Positions 39,598 through 51,373 of a stretch of 64,000 bases of DNA are shown piece by piece. Both the position numbers and the translations under genes were made by a program. The DNA is taken from assembly GCA_946800325.1 (NCBI GenBank), contig OX326958.1, positions 61,497,793 to 61,561,792 of the forward strand, written 5' to 3'. Every line of letters starts with the position of its first letter. Positions within the stretch are counted from its first letter, which is position 1. The notes beneath the pieces were generated by a model. It was not told the DNA's origin and did not search any database. It saw only the letters and a program-made list of their open reading frames with translations. The stretch is from Luzula sylvatica. Taxonomy: Eukaryota > Streptophyta > Magnoliopsida > Poales > Juncaceae.

Positions 39598-39942
39598 GAA
39601 CCGATCGAATAACATCTCATTTTTCATAATTTTTTAATATGTTAATGTTAAATTATAAAAAATTGGCATTATAATCCTATAAAATAATATAATTATATTT
39701 TACAATATGTATTTATATTTTTAGATAAATAAAATATAATTTTTCTGATAAATTTATTTTTATTTCAAAATTATAATGTTTCTTATTCGGTTTAACCGAA
39801 TAAAACGAATAAGAATTGGGTTTATTTGGTTCTGTTCGAAAGTTAAAACGGTCCGGTTCGGTTTGAATTTAGTTTGGTCCGGTTTAATTGGTTTTACCTT
39901 ATTCGGTTCGGTTTGAACCGAACCGACCGAATGAACACCTCT
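39431..39942. mobile_element. MULE-type MITE with 10-bp target duplication
   Basis: The ends aggggtattcaaatggttcg and the reverse complement agaggtgttcattcggtcgg are imperfect inverted repeats. It is flanked by exact 10-bp copies of atcggtaact (39421-39430 and 39943-39952). The interior is dominated by cggttcggttt/aaccgaaccg repeats. A 9-11-bp duplication points to the Mutator superfamily. Confidence 0.8.
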
Positions 39943-40059
39943 ATCGGTAACTTTTAATTATTCTAAACGTACCAATAAATTTTACTTAATCTAAGACTCT
40001 AAATTATATCACTTGTCAAAAAAACTCATTTAAATGTATAAATCAGTAAGTTGACCTTT

Positions 40060-40141
40060 TAATTATTCTTAATACTTTCATTTAATTGCCTTAATACTCA
40101 TTTAATCTCTATGCGAGGCTGCCATCACATATCGATGTGGT
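40060..40141 (-). pseudogene. Downstream piece of an old copia gag (continues from 42626-42824)
   Basis: Read on the - strand after removing the CACTA insertion, the frame runs on from the other side with His-Ile-Asp-Met, a stop, then Trp-Gln. This fits the second half of a CX2CX4HX4C zinc knuckle whose last Cys codon has become TGA. See 42626-42824. Confidence 0.5.
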
Positions 40142-41005
40142 CACTACAACATATCTGCACATCAGCGACGGTAAAAACCGTCGCTGATACTCCCAAAAAT
40201 CGTCGCTGAAAGTTTTACCGACGGCAAACCGTCGCAGATCTCCCGTCGCTGAAAGGGGCGTCGCTGATGTCACTTTTTCCGACGGGCCGTCGCTGATGTC
40301 ACTTTTTCTGACGGTTGATCTTTCTCCGGCGGGCTGTCGGAGAGAGTATCTCCGGCGGGCCGTCGCAGAGAGTATCTCCGGCGGGCCGTAGCAGAGAGTA
40401 TCTCCGGCGGGCCGTCGCAGAGAGTATCTCCGGCGGGCCGTCGCTCATATTATTATTTAATTATTTATTAATATCCGAATATTTATAATATTAATAAATA
40501 ATAAAATAATATTAATACAAATAAATAATTTTGAAATCTGACGATTTTTTGAATGCATCTGCGACGGGATAAAGATCACCGACGGGCCGTCGGTGCGTAT
40601 CTGCGACGGAATATGGAATCTTCGACGGGCCAACGGAGCGTTATCTGCGACGGTACCAATGGGCCGACGGGCCGACGGAGATATTTTTGAAATCTGACGG
40701 TTTTTTTAATGCATCTGCGACGGGATCCTGATCTGCGACGGGCCGTCGGTGAGCATCTGCGACGGGCCTTTTAGTTATCGACGGGCCGACGGCGGGTTTT
40801 ACCGACTGTTTCTACTTCTGCGACGGGCCAACGGAATCTGCGACGGGTCGTCGGAAATGAAAACCGTTGGAAATAGTGCTTTAGCGACGGCGCGTCGGTG
40901 AAAGTGCGTTATATTTGCGACGGTCCGTCGCTGAAAAAAGGGCCCCGTCGCTGATAAACCAATATGTTGTAGTGCATCATCATCATCATCATCACTATCA
41001 CTATC

Positions 41006-41071
<66 letters not shown>

Positions 41072-42625
41072 GAGTAATTATACTATAATTATTATTATAT
41101 AGTAATTACATCATAATTATATTAAAACTATAGTTATTATATTCATAAAATTAATATAATGTTATATGATTATATTGTAAAAATATTATATGTACTTTAA
41201 ATTACTGTAATATTATATTTTATACATATAATGTGATAATATTTTTATAATAATATATATAACATTATATTAATTATATATAATATAATTACTATATCTA
41301 ATATTTATTATATATTATTATAATAGTATATAATATTATATTAATTATATGGAAATAATAATAATATAATAATAGTGAAATAGATTTAAATCAGATCTAT
41401 GCCTTCAAAACAGATTTTCAAAAACATATTTAAAACTGATTAACAAAAAAATATTAAACCTAAATTAAACAGATTCAAAAATAATTTTCAAACCAATTTA
41501 AAAAAATCAGACCTAAATTAAACATAATTATAACAGATTTAAAACAGATTTACAAAACAGTTTTACAAAAACAGATTTAAATAAAACATCCAAAAATCAG
41601 ACCTTAAAAAACAGATTTAAAAAATCAATTCAAAAATAAATGTTACACGAATTTGTTCAAAAAAAGATAGATTAAAAAAACAGAAATACGAGCGAGCTAA
41701 TTAAGCCTAGAAATCAACACGAAAGATTCAAAAAAAAAAAATTCAACGGTTTATAAGCCTAATAAAATAGAGAAATAAACATACGTTCAAACCGAGAAGA
41801 GGAGATACTGATCACCGAGAAACGAGCAAGCCGGAATCCATCCACCAGAAACGAGCAACCAACCGAGAAGAGGAGAGGGACGGGCTGGGCGAAGGGGCAA
41901 GAGGAGAGAAGGGGGTTGCGAAGGCGACAACAGAGAGGGGGAGGAGAGGGGACGGGGGCTGTGAGGGCGAGGCTCTGGACAGGGGGGGCTGGGCTGGGGG
42001 CGAAGAGGAGAGAAGTAGTGGGGGGGGGGGGGGTTGGGCTGGGCGAAGGGGAAAGAGGAGATAGAGAGAAGGAGGGGATATATATCTAAACCCTAAACCA
42101 TATCACTGACGGGCCGTCGGTAAGTACTACCGACGGCACATTTCATCTGCGACGGGTTTTTCATCTACGACGGGCCGACGGAGCGTTATCTGCGACGGTA
42201 TTTATGAGCCGACGGGCCGACGGAGATAGTTTTGAAATCTGACAGTTTTTTGAATGCATCTGCGACGGGATAAAGATCACCGACGGGCCGTCGGTGCGTA
42301 TCTGCGACGGAATATGGAATCTGCGACGGGCCAACGGAGCGTTATCTGCGACGGTACCAATGGGCCGACGGAGATATTTTTGAAATCTGACGGTTTTTTG
42401 AATGCATCTGCGACGGGCCTTTTAGTTATCGACGGGCCGACGGCGGGTTTTACCGGCTGTTTCTACTTCGGCGACGGGCCAACGGAATCTGCGACGGGTC
42501 GTCGGAAATGAAAACCGTCGGAAATAGTACTTTAGCGACGGCGCGTCGGTGAAAGTGCGTTATATTTGCGACGGCCCGTCGCTGAAAAAAGGGCCCCGTC
42601 GTTGATAAACCAATCTGTTGTAGTG
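40142..42625. mobile_element. Non-autonomous CACTA (En/Spm-type) element, 2.48 kb
   Basis: The ends are CACTACAACA (40142) and TGTTGTAGTG (ending 42625), with identical 3-bp flanks ggt (40139-40141 and 42626-42628). Both are CACTA hallmarks. The subterminal regions are packed with gcgacgggccgtcgg-type motifs in both orientations, the usual transposase-binding repeats of this superfamily. A second internal TGTTGTAGTG ends at about 40975, and 40545-40975 is repeated as 42236-42625. The interior has a (TTA)n run, acagatttaaaaacag repeats and a G-rich patch (41830-42080), but no transposase. The open frame at 42254 is subterminal repeat. Confidence 0.85.
41004..41070. repeat. (TTA)n microsatellite
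   Basis: Uninterrupted ATT units inside the CACTA element, directly after a short (CAT)n run. Confidence 0.9.
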
Positions 42626-42824
42626 GGTGGCCTGATTTATGGCAATAATGACAGACAATGTTGGATTTAGAAGATTGAGCATTTGGGTAAATAAGAGATG
42701 GTGAGATTTGGTGGAGTAGGTAAGAGAGATGATTGAGCATTTGGGTTCTTCGTTTGAGAGGAAGAGATAAGAGCTCTGGATTGATTTGAAGTGGAATCAT
42801 CTGCCGTAATTGATTCATGGCCAA
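42626..42824 (-). pseudogene. Copia gag remnant ending in an interrupted zinc knuckle
   Basis: The - strand frame ends in NIVCHYCHKSGH, the first three ligands of a CX2CX4HX4C zinc knuckle of copia Gag. A Ser/Asn/Pro-rich linker precedes it. The CACTA element is inserted immediately after the His codon, and the frame picks up at 40141 (His-Ile-Asp-Met-stop-Trp-Gln). Only this fragment of the retrotransposon is recognisable. Confidence 0.6.
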
Positions 42825-42829
42825 TAATT

Positions 42830-43553
42830 AGTTATTTAATAATTTTGTATTTGAGAAAAACTTTGTGGTTAAATTAATATAATGTTAATATTTAATTAGT
42901 CTAGGTAGTTTTTTTTGTCAAAGGCTCCAAAAATTATCGGACCGAGCCTGCAAACATGTTAAAAATATTAAATAAATTAATGATGTGTGAAGCGATGAGT
43001 TCTTTTTTCAATTTTTTGTTATATAGAATAACAAAAAAATAAATAATTTTGGATTACCATCATTATTTAATTCGATGTCAACACATCAACCATTTTAGTG
43101 GATTTTGATTTCCAGGCTTGATTCAGAATCAATTTTTTTTTTACATATGTCCATAGTTAAACAAATTTAATAAATTTAAACATAATATGATTCTCACAAA
43201 AATATTAACGTAGTTATAACATAATCAATTTCACACTAATAATGTTAACTAGATTAAATATATTAAATGGTTACTCTCCTTAAATGGTATTTATTAAAAG
43301 TCAAATCGAACATAAAGAGTGATATAATATATTACACATAAGTGCCAAGATATTTCATATTTTATTTAAGGGTATGTTTGTAATTTTACATAATTACAGG
43401 ACGAGAAAGATTCGTCAATTTCGATAGCTACTAACGAACGACGCGTTAAAGTCGCATGATGTACTTGCTCGGTTTTATGAAGGAAAAGAACCGATTCAAT
43501 TATTTGCAATTTTCCAAATCTTTGTCTTATTCAAGGTTTTTTTTTCTTTTTTT
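42830..43553. other. Intergenic sequence downstream of the F-box gene
   Basis: AT-rich with no recognisable gene. A sentence similar to the CYP79 upstream region (gatgtgtgaagcgatga...) near 42982 may be repeat-derived. Confidence 0.35.
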
Positions 43554-44080
43554 CGTAAAATAATATTTTAATAATATAATTCTCAAAATAATTTCGTTTG
43601 ATATAGGGTGAATTAAGCACGGGATAAAAGAAATATTGTGTTTCGTCTGAGCCAAGTTAAATAACAAGACATACATTGAATCAACGTTCTCAAGTTGAGT
43701 TGTTTTTTTTTTTTTTTTTTTTTTCGTAAACTAATATTTTAATAATATATTTCTCAAAATAATTTCGTTTGATGTAGGGTGAATTAAGCACGGGATAAAA
43801 GAAATATTGTGTTTCGTCTGAGCCAATTTAATAACAAGATTGTAATTTCTGTTCCTCGAGATCTTATTACAAATAAGATTGCGATTTTTGTTGATTATAT
43901 TTTGACATAAATATGTACTAATAGATTTGTAGTAGTTTATTTGATGTGTGTTTCATCTGAGCCAAGTTAAATAACAAGACATACATTGAATCAGCGTTCT
44001 CAAGTTGAGTTGTTTTTTTTTTTGAGAAAAATAAAGCAGGCTCTCAAGTTGAGTTGTTGTTTTAACATAATGTTTCTACC
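43554..44080. repeat. Tandem duplication, period 171 bp, plus partial third copy
   Basis: Copies start at 43554 and 43725 (cgtaaa(a/c)taatattttaat) and share gtgaattaagcacgggata and attgtgtttcgtctgagcca. A third, partial copy near 43946-44010 repeats ctgagccaagttaaataaca and the gttctcaagttgagttgttt sequence. Poly-T runs sit at the junctions. Confidence 0.75.
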
Positions 44081-44187
44081 AGCATAATCAATAATTAAGA
44101 CTACTAGAGTTCACAGCACAAAATACTTGAAATATCTTGGCACGACAAAAAAAGACTACTAATGCATATTTGTAAAATTAAATAACT

Positions 44188-45562
44188 CTACTTTTCTATT
44201 TTCCCTGTCTTGGAAGTTCGATTCTCAGTAAGCCATTTCACGAGTTCATTCTTCTTGTCACTGATGTGAAGATCCGTGAAATTAACATGTTGATTATTAT
44301 TATTAACTTCATGATTACGAGGCAACTTTGGTTTCCATAACCTTAGCTCCTTAACTTTGTTTCCAAACATATTTGTACCCTAAATAAAACAAATAAAAAA
44401 ACAAGTCAAAGCACGATTTGTATATTTACTTATTTACGAGTCTATGACCATTCTATTAGATTTTTCCAGCTAATTTATAATCCCTTAATTTTAGATAAAT
44501 TTCAAGTTAGATTACCTTATGAACCATCTCCAGGGACTCGAGGGCAGGAGAATTGTGAACCAAACTAGCCACGTCTTCCATGTTTTTCTCATTAAAACAA
44601 CAACTAAGATGGAGGGATTTGAGATTATAAAACATAGGGAGTACTTCACCCGGCTCGACTAACTTATGATATGGGTTAAACCGGGCTCGACTAACAGAAG
44701 GTACCTGGAGATCAAGCTTTAGTTCTTCCACATTCATCAGAGCGAAAAGATCCAAGGTACCGCCAATATCTTCTTCACAAACTTCCCAGAGAAAAATGGA
44801 AGCCTTCCTCAACTTCGGCATCTCGCCTGAAAAGTGAGACATATCCCACGAATTTTTGAAATGAAGTGATTCCAAATTGGGCATGGAGACCATCATGGCT
44901 CTGGCACCATCGTTTTTAAGGGTCAGCTTCAATTTCGTAACTGTCTGAGAGGTCAGGTTCAATTCCCGAAAATCCCAGATTTGTAGAGACAACTCTTTCA
45001 AAAGAGATAGTTCGGAGATAAACTCATTAAGTACCTCAATGTCAATCCGAGACACTTTGAGGTCAAGACTTTTAAGCAACGGTAAAGAGATTGTAGAAGG
45101 AAGGATGAATTCATCATTTCTCAACCAACAGTCAATTACGAGAGACTCGAGAGTTTTGACCGAGAGGAGAAACGGAAAAATATCCAATAAATCGTATACA
45201 GGAGAAAGATTGATCCACAAGTGCTGGAGGCGAAGAGATTTGGCCTTGAGAAGCAAGGATAACAAATATGATGTAGTAATATCCTTCCTGTAAGACACAT
45301 CAAGCTGGAGGCGGTGTAAACGACAGGAGGGATCGCGCCGAATCAGGGCACATTCAGCCATGTTGATGAAGTTGTGGTCATCTTTGCGTAAATCTAACTT
45401 GATATCAAGGTCCGGGGAGGCCTCCCAAAGATGGCGGAACTGGCGGGAGAGAAGAGAGGTCCGAGCTGCCAGACGAACGGGGAGTAAGGACAAGATTTGA
45501 AGGAGAAGCGGCTCGGGAAGATCAGAGATGCGATCAATCTGTTCTTCCTCTGATGACATCAT
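44188..45562 (-). CDS. F-box/LRR protein
   Basis: Two coding exons on the - strand, 45562-44516 and 44379-44188, are joined in phase 0 across a 136-bp GT-AG intron. They encode 412 aa. The F-box is at about residues 9-55 (IDRISDLPEPLLLQILSLLP, then a Leu-Ser-Arg-Gln-Phe segment and Leu-Trp). Irregular plant-type leucine-rich repeats follow (LESLVID, LKSLDLK, LKELSLQ, LESLHF, LKSLHLS, LESLEM), with a short polar C-terminus. Such proteins act as substrate receptors of SCF ubiquitin ligases: the F-box binds the Skp1-like subunit and the LRRs bind the target. The first in-frame ATG is at 45562; the frame stays open upstream to a splice-acceptor-like ctttcag, which suggests a leader intron. No stop or frameshift interrupts it. 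The target is unknown, and many genes of this large family are lineage-specific. Confidence 0.85.
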
Positions 45563-46233
45563 GGATTGGTAGGTAGAGCCGTCCCGAAGATTCGAGGACT
45601 CGAAGTCACTTTCCAAATTAGATCCCTGAAAGTTGTTGAATATAAAATAATTTATTATAAGCCGAAATAATTATAAGATGGACAATTTAATTGGAATTAT
45701 GTGAATTCATCATATTTAATTGCAATAATTTTGACTCAAAAGTAGAATGAAAACAAAAATTAAATTAAATACGTAACCAATAGTATTTTTTTTTAATCAA
45801 GTATCGTCTTTGACTTGGAATTGTTTCTCTTATGCATGTGAATATTCTTTAGAAAATCTGAAGCATGCGAGACTGATTTTCAACCAGAAATGTGACGAAC
45901 ACGAAACATGCAATCAAATAATTTACGACAATACATAATAATTTCACTATATTTAACAAACTTACAGAATATGTAGAGAAATTGATAATCAGTTTACAGT
46001 CAATTTTACAACCATATTAACAATTAATTTCAGTTCAAATTACCAAATTACGAAATTGGGAATCAACTTACAACCAAATTACCAATTATAATCCAATTTA
46101 GAGTGAAAGAGTGCAACAGAGAAAACTGATTCGAAATCAAGAGAGAAAGAGAGATTACTCGTTGTTGATAGAAAATCCGCAAGGAAGAGAGAAATCGCCA
46201 CCAGGCCGCTGCACCAGAACGGCACAAGCCACC

Positions 46234-46236
<3 letters not shown>
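45563..46236 (-). promoter_or_regulatory. Probable 5' leader, leader intron and core promoter of the F-box gene
   Basis: On the - strand a possible donor (acga/gtaatc, intron from 46158) and acceptor (ctttcag, ending 45626) would remove 533 bases, leaving a short leader without ATG before the start at 45562. Upstream of 46160 the sequence becomes GC-richer and then meets a long TATATA tract, which could serve as TATA box. This exon structure is inferred and not proven. Confidence 0.45.

Positions 46237-46314
<78 letters not shown>
46236..46314. repeat. (TA)n(GA)n microsatellite
   Basis: About 45 bases of TA followed by about 34 bases of GA. It sits at the presumed promoter of the F-box gene; on that gene's strand it reads CT repeats then TA repeats. 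Confidence 0.9.
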
Positions 46315-46317
<3 letters not shown>

Positions 46318-47572
46318 CTGGTTTTTAAAGTGCGTAAGATTTTTTGTTTACTTTCCCATTAATATCAAGATTTTATTTTTTATTATTTTTTTATTTTTAC
46401 GTAAATAATTCTCTGTTCCATGATGACCATATATTCTCGCTTAATCTCCTCAAATTTCGATTTAGCATTGATTTCTTCTAATATCATATAGATTATTTCT
46501 TTTTTTTTAAGGAAAAACAAGCGCGATACGCGTTCGATCCGATCTCATAAAGATTATTTCTTATTTTGATAAAAGAAAATCTGGCAAGTATATAAAATGT
46601 CTTATTTTGTAATTTCCGTTTCTCCTAATATTTCATGTAAGGAAACAGTAAAATAAATTCAAATTATACTGTAAAGAAGATATTCTGAATTTCGAATTCT
46701 TCCACATTGATTTATTTATGGGATAATTTCATGTATATTCCTTCAAAAATTCAAAAATTCAAAATATCAAATTTATCTTTACATACTTGAGAATATCAAA
46801 TTTATCCTTCAAAAACTTCAAAAGGTGATGATTGGGACAGGAATACATGTTATGAAACTTATGATTACAGGAAATACTCAAGCAAAATTACTTTTTTTAC
46901 CCATCATTAATACCATGAAAGCATATATAGCAACTAGGATTTTATGATTATATGATTAATTCACAGGATTTCGGGAAATATGGAATGCAGAAAATAAGCA
47001 TATATAGGAACGAAAATCTTCTTTCCATATTAAAAAAAATGCAGTATCTTTTTAACAAATTACTAATAAAAAATAATCAAGTGTTCGTAAACAAATTGTA
47101 AACTTTCATAATTCTGTAAATGATATTTGATATTTTGAAGTTGGCTGTTGGTTTGGACAGGAAATCATTTTTTTATTGCAGGAAATCACCAAACAAATTT
47201 ACTTTTTTGCCAATCATTAATGTCTTTGATAATTGTTCAATAATAACCTGATTTTATCTTGTACGTTCATTTTTTCTAAATTAATATTCAAGCACTCAAT
47301 TATATATTTCACTAGATATAATATACAACGCTACTTTTTATTCTTAATCATTATAGAAAATAATATGATCATGAGTTCTATTTACAAAGAAAATATTCAT
47401 AAATCAAATAGAATTCTTAGGTAGTACTTTTTTTTTTTTTTTTGAGTAAATTCGGAGAGGGCTCAGAGTCCCACTTCCAAACACAATCTCCTTTTTTTTT
47501 TTTTTTTTTTTTTTTTACCCGTAGGCCACATACTCTATTCACTCATTTAACATTTAATTTCTTAGGTAGTAC
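46315..47572. other. Intergenic sequence
   Basis: AT-rich. Phrases such as caggaaat(c/a) with aatcattaat recur (about 46850-46910 and 47160-47220). Long poly-T runs are at 47428-47442 and 47492-47514. No gene seen. Confidence 0.4.
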
Positions 47573-47581
47573 TAAACTTAA

Positions 47582-48434
47582 GGGAAATTTTCAAAAAATT
47601 CCCTATCTTTTCTGGATATTCTAAAAAACTCCTTATCTTTTTGGAAACTCCAAAAAACTCCTCTACCAAACTTTTGTTTTCAAATGCCTCCTTATGAGAT
47701 GAAAATTAACTACGAATGATATTAAATATTTTTTATGATCAAAATACTCTTCATTTTACATATTTATTAATTAAAATAATATTTTTGTTATTTGTATTAA
47801 TTTTAAAAAATCCTAATTTTTTTTTTTGTTTTGCTTATAATAATTTTTAAAAAATAATTGTCATATGTTATATTTTATTATTTATATAATTTTAATATTT
47901 CATACATTATATATATTTGACTTTCATAACTTTTTATTGAAAAAATAACATAAAATAATAATAAGATGAATAACAATATTAAAAGAATACCTTGCAAATA
48001 TTTAAAAATTAAAATATCATGAATCTATTAAAAGTATACATAAAAGAAGAACGAAAATAAAATTAAAATAGATGTTTAAGAAATATTTTCTTTCAGTATA
48101 TTTCGAAGGTGTTTATTTTATTATTATCTGATGTTAATATTTCATGAATAATAAATTAAATATTAAAATTATACAAGCACAACATTTAATAATTTTATTT
48201 TTGTGAAATAATTATATGTTAACAATTATTGATGAATTTTTTAAAACTAATAAAATTAATGAAAAAATAACAAAAATATGCATATGAAAATAGAAGGGTA
48301 TTTTGGTCAATTTTTTTTTTTAACATCATCCATGGTTAGTTTTAATTTCTATAGGAATATTTGAAAATAAAAAGTTGGTAGAGGAGGTTTTTTGGAGTTT
48401 TAAAACAAAATAGGGGTTTTATTGAAAATTTCCT
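47582..48434. mobile_element. Mutator-like element with 9-bp duplication, 853 bp
   Basis: The tips are gggaaattttcaa (47582) and the reverse complement aggaaattttcaa (ending 48434). Inverted homology extends inward (ggagttt, ctaccaaacttttgttttca and the complement of tgaaaataaaaagttggtag, gatcaaaatactcttcat and the complement of agaagggtattttggtc). The flanks are identical 9-mers taaacttaa (47573-47581 and 48435-48443). No coding sequence inside. Confidence 0.8.
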
Positions 48435-48443
48435 TAAACTTAA

Positions 48444-49139
48444 ATATTGATTGGATCTTGCCCTCTAGCTTCCGCGTTTGGCTCTTATTTATCTTACACG
48501 TTCCTTTCTTCTTCTGCTAAGACGTTGTTTTGTTCTTCGCCGTTGATCCTGTGAACAAATATCATTTTTTTGCTGTTTTATAACAACCGTGGATTCATCT
48601 ACACCGTCTGATGATTTTCTGATGAGTTATGAAAGCTTTGGAATTGGACTAGACTAGATACATTGAATCATTGAATTGATGCATATTTATCATCTCTCCA
48701 TTTTAGGTTGTGCATGATTATTGTTCTCCCTAAGTTAACTCTAACTTTTCATGGGATGAAATGGAGAGATAGATTGAAGGAGGGAATGAAAAATTGGGTA
48801 AAATATCAAATATGTATCCTCTCCATTTATCAGATAACAAGACTCTCAATCTAATCAATTTTTAATAATATAATTGTATGTTCATGTCGGATGAGACCAT
48901 CCTCTGTAAAAAATGATAATTTTGATAATGAATTTTGAAATTTTTTTTTTTTTTTTTTTTGATGGAGAATGAATTTTGAAATTAAAGAAAATAAAAATTG
49001 CTTTACCCCAGAAATAATTCACAAATATGATAACGAATATCAATTTATAAGAAGAATATATATAAGTTAGTCTCACTTATATATTATTTACCTTTAAAAT
49101 CACTTAAAACTCACTTTGGTGTTATTTACGTGATTGCAA
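48444..49139. other. Intergenic sequence
   Basis: There is a GC-richer patch at 48470-48620 with no recognisable frame, and a poly-T run at about 48942-48960. No gene seen. Confidence 0.35.
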
Positions 49140-49726
49140 TTAAAATATATTACTCTTTCAATTATTTTATTTTCGATTTCTCAAACCAATCACTCAAATT
49201 AATTTTAATTGTTCACATATTGTCATTCAATTTCGAATTGATTAAAATATATCACTCTTTCAATAATTCTATTTTTAATTTCTCAAATTAATCACTCAAA
49301 TTTTAGTTCTCCCTTATATGTTATATTGTCAGTAAATTTTTAGTTGTCCAAATAAAATAATTTCGATAAATTTTTAGTTGTTCAAATAAAATAATTTCTA
49401 TAAATTTTAGTAATTTCATTTTTAATCATCAAAATTTACTACTTAGTTTTTAATAGTATCAATCATGTCCTCGTATTAACGATAACTTTATATTTGTCAA
49501 GATTGCATGACAAGTATTAATTCTCTATTTTTTATTATCCAATTTAATCATCGGTAACTAGGAGTGTTCAAACGGTTCGGCTTATTTGGGTACCGAACAA
49601 AACCGGTTGAATTTGGTTTAATCGGTTCGGTTTTTCAGTTTATTTGGTTCGGTCCGGTTCGAAAAATGGTATTGTCCTGTTTGTTCGGTTCGGTTCGATT
49701 TTGATATTGTGAAAACCGGTTAAATT
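49140..49726. repeat. Direct repeat, copy 2 (copy 1 at 39020-39597)
   Basis: It contains the same flank (aatttaatcatcggtaacta) and the left 160 bases of the same MULE-type MITE, then stops at gtgaaaaccggttaaa. Because the insertion site is shared, the MITE was there before the sequence was copied. Confidence 0.75.
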
Positions 49727-50742
49727 ACCAAACTAGGTTGGCTATTTTGGATATTTCAAACTATATTTGGTTTACTATTCAGAAAGGCTATTTCGGATAT
49801 TCCACGTAAAAATATCTATAAAAAGTAAAATTTATGATACACCTTTCTAAATACACAAAATACCCTTTTGAAAGAATGTATGATAGAACTCTCCATATAT
49901 ATTATATATATATGGTTGGTTCAATGACCAACGCTCATATTTGGCCAAAATGGCCAACACTTTTATGACCGTTTGATGTTTAGATCTGATGGTTGTGGAT
50001 GATTTCCGCACTTAAGTAAAATATCCCTTGTTTAATTTTGAACCGGCCGGTTTATTCTTATTTTACATACAAAAAACAAAACATTTAGAGAACCGGTTTT
50101 TTTCTTTCTTTCAATTGGGTTTCACTAGGGTTTCTAATGAGCCGTCGAACCATCGAGTTTCTTCTCTCCAATGAACCAAAGAAAAGCTGATGTGTTTAGG
50201 AGAGGTAGTCGTGGTTATCTCCTATGAGCAGTGAAAAAATCGTGGGAGGTATTTTCTGACCCTTTTTTCTCTTTGTTTGTTCGAAGTTCTCTTTTTTAGT
50301 TTCTCTCTTGATGAGTTCTCAAAACCTAGGTTCGTTCTCTTTCTTCTCAGCAAATTTGGGCCTAATTTGGTGCAATTAAGGCTAATTCGGGCAATTATTG
50401 CATAGAGGAAAGAGAGGGCCAAATTTGTACTATTATTTTCTTAACACGATCTGGCCAAAATGAAACCCTGCTCAAATTCAATTCTAGAGAGTATGTTCTT
50501 CTCATCAAATTAGGACCTCATTTGGACTATTATATATCTAGTGAGGGGATTTAATCAATGACAAGCCATTCACAAAAACTCTAGTTTCGCTTTTCTTATC
50601 GAATTACGATTGGTATTAATTTTCAGGACTGATTTTGTAGTTTAGTACATTTCTTAGGACTGATTTTAGGTTCTTTATGCAGAAATGGGTGATGGCATAT
50701 TGAAATCTTCGAATTGTACAATTGGTGCTGTTGAGATGTTTG

Positions 50743-50865
50743 AATCGTACAATTTCAGATGGCAGTAATGTATTAAAAATTAATGAATCGATATTTGTAT
50801 CGTACAATTTCAGATGATGGTAATGTATTAAAAATTAATGAATCGATATTTGTATCCTACAAAAC
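50743..50865. repeat. Tandem duplication, period about 63 bp
   Basis: The words cgtacaatttcagatg and gtaatgtattaaaaattaat followed by gaatcgatatttgtatc occur twice in succession. Confidence 0.8.
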
Positions 50866-51373
50866 CCGGCTATGTGCTTCAAGTCCATGTGGTTTTTGCA
50901 CAAAACTCCCTATTTTATAAAAAAATGTTGAAAGGACCCTTTGTTGCTTGTTGTATGTAAGTTTGTATGTCCATAATATGATAATCGAGGGTATTTGATG
51001 CAAGTTTTTATGTTCATAATTGAGTTATTTGATGGTTTGATGAGATATTTTAATTTGTGAATAAGCTTTAGTATTCATGAATTGCGTAGTAATAGATTGA
51101 TGTAACAATAAGGTGGTATATTTTTAATTCGTGTATCCATTCAATTACATTGTATATATCATCTGAATTTCAAACATATTGGGTACCGTCTAAAGAGATA
51201 ACTCCTTTAAATTGCAAAAAAATTACACAATAACACATATCAACCTCAGAACATGAGAAAATACACATTCAGGCTCTCCTCCCAAATATGAGGGTTTCTC
51301 ATTCCTGTCATGTGTGAATAAAAAATACAATATCATACAATTCATATTTCAATCAACAATACAAAAACTCTAA

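Noticed and set aside
40560..42600. CRISPR-like regular repeats (gcgacgggccgtcgg words)
   Set aside because: Spacing is irregular, the words occur in both orientations, and they lie within proper CACTA termini, so they are transposase-binding-type subterminal repeats.
42254..42824. Open frames on both strands across the CACTA right end
   Set aside because: The part within the CACTA element is subterminal GACGG repeat. Only the - strand part beyond 42626 shows a real (gag) motif and is annotated as a remnant.
45039..45293. 84-codon + strand open frame
   Set aside because: Antisense to the F-box coding exon.
46500..46530. Possible Helitron hairpin (gcgcgatacgcgttcg)
   Set aside because: No CTAG-type terminus follows at the proper distance on either strand.
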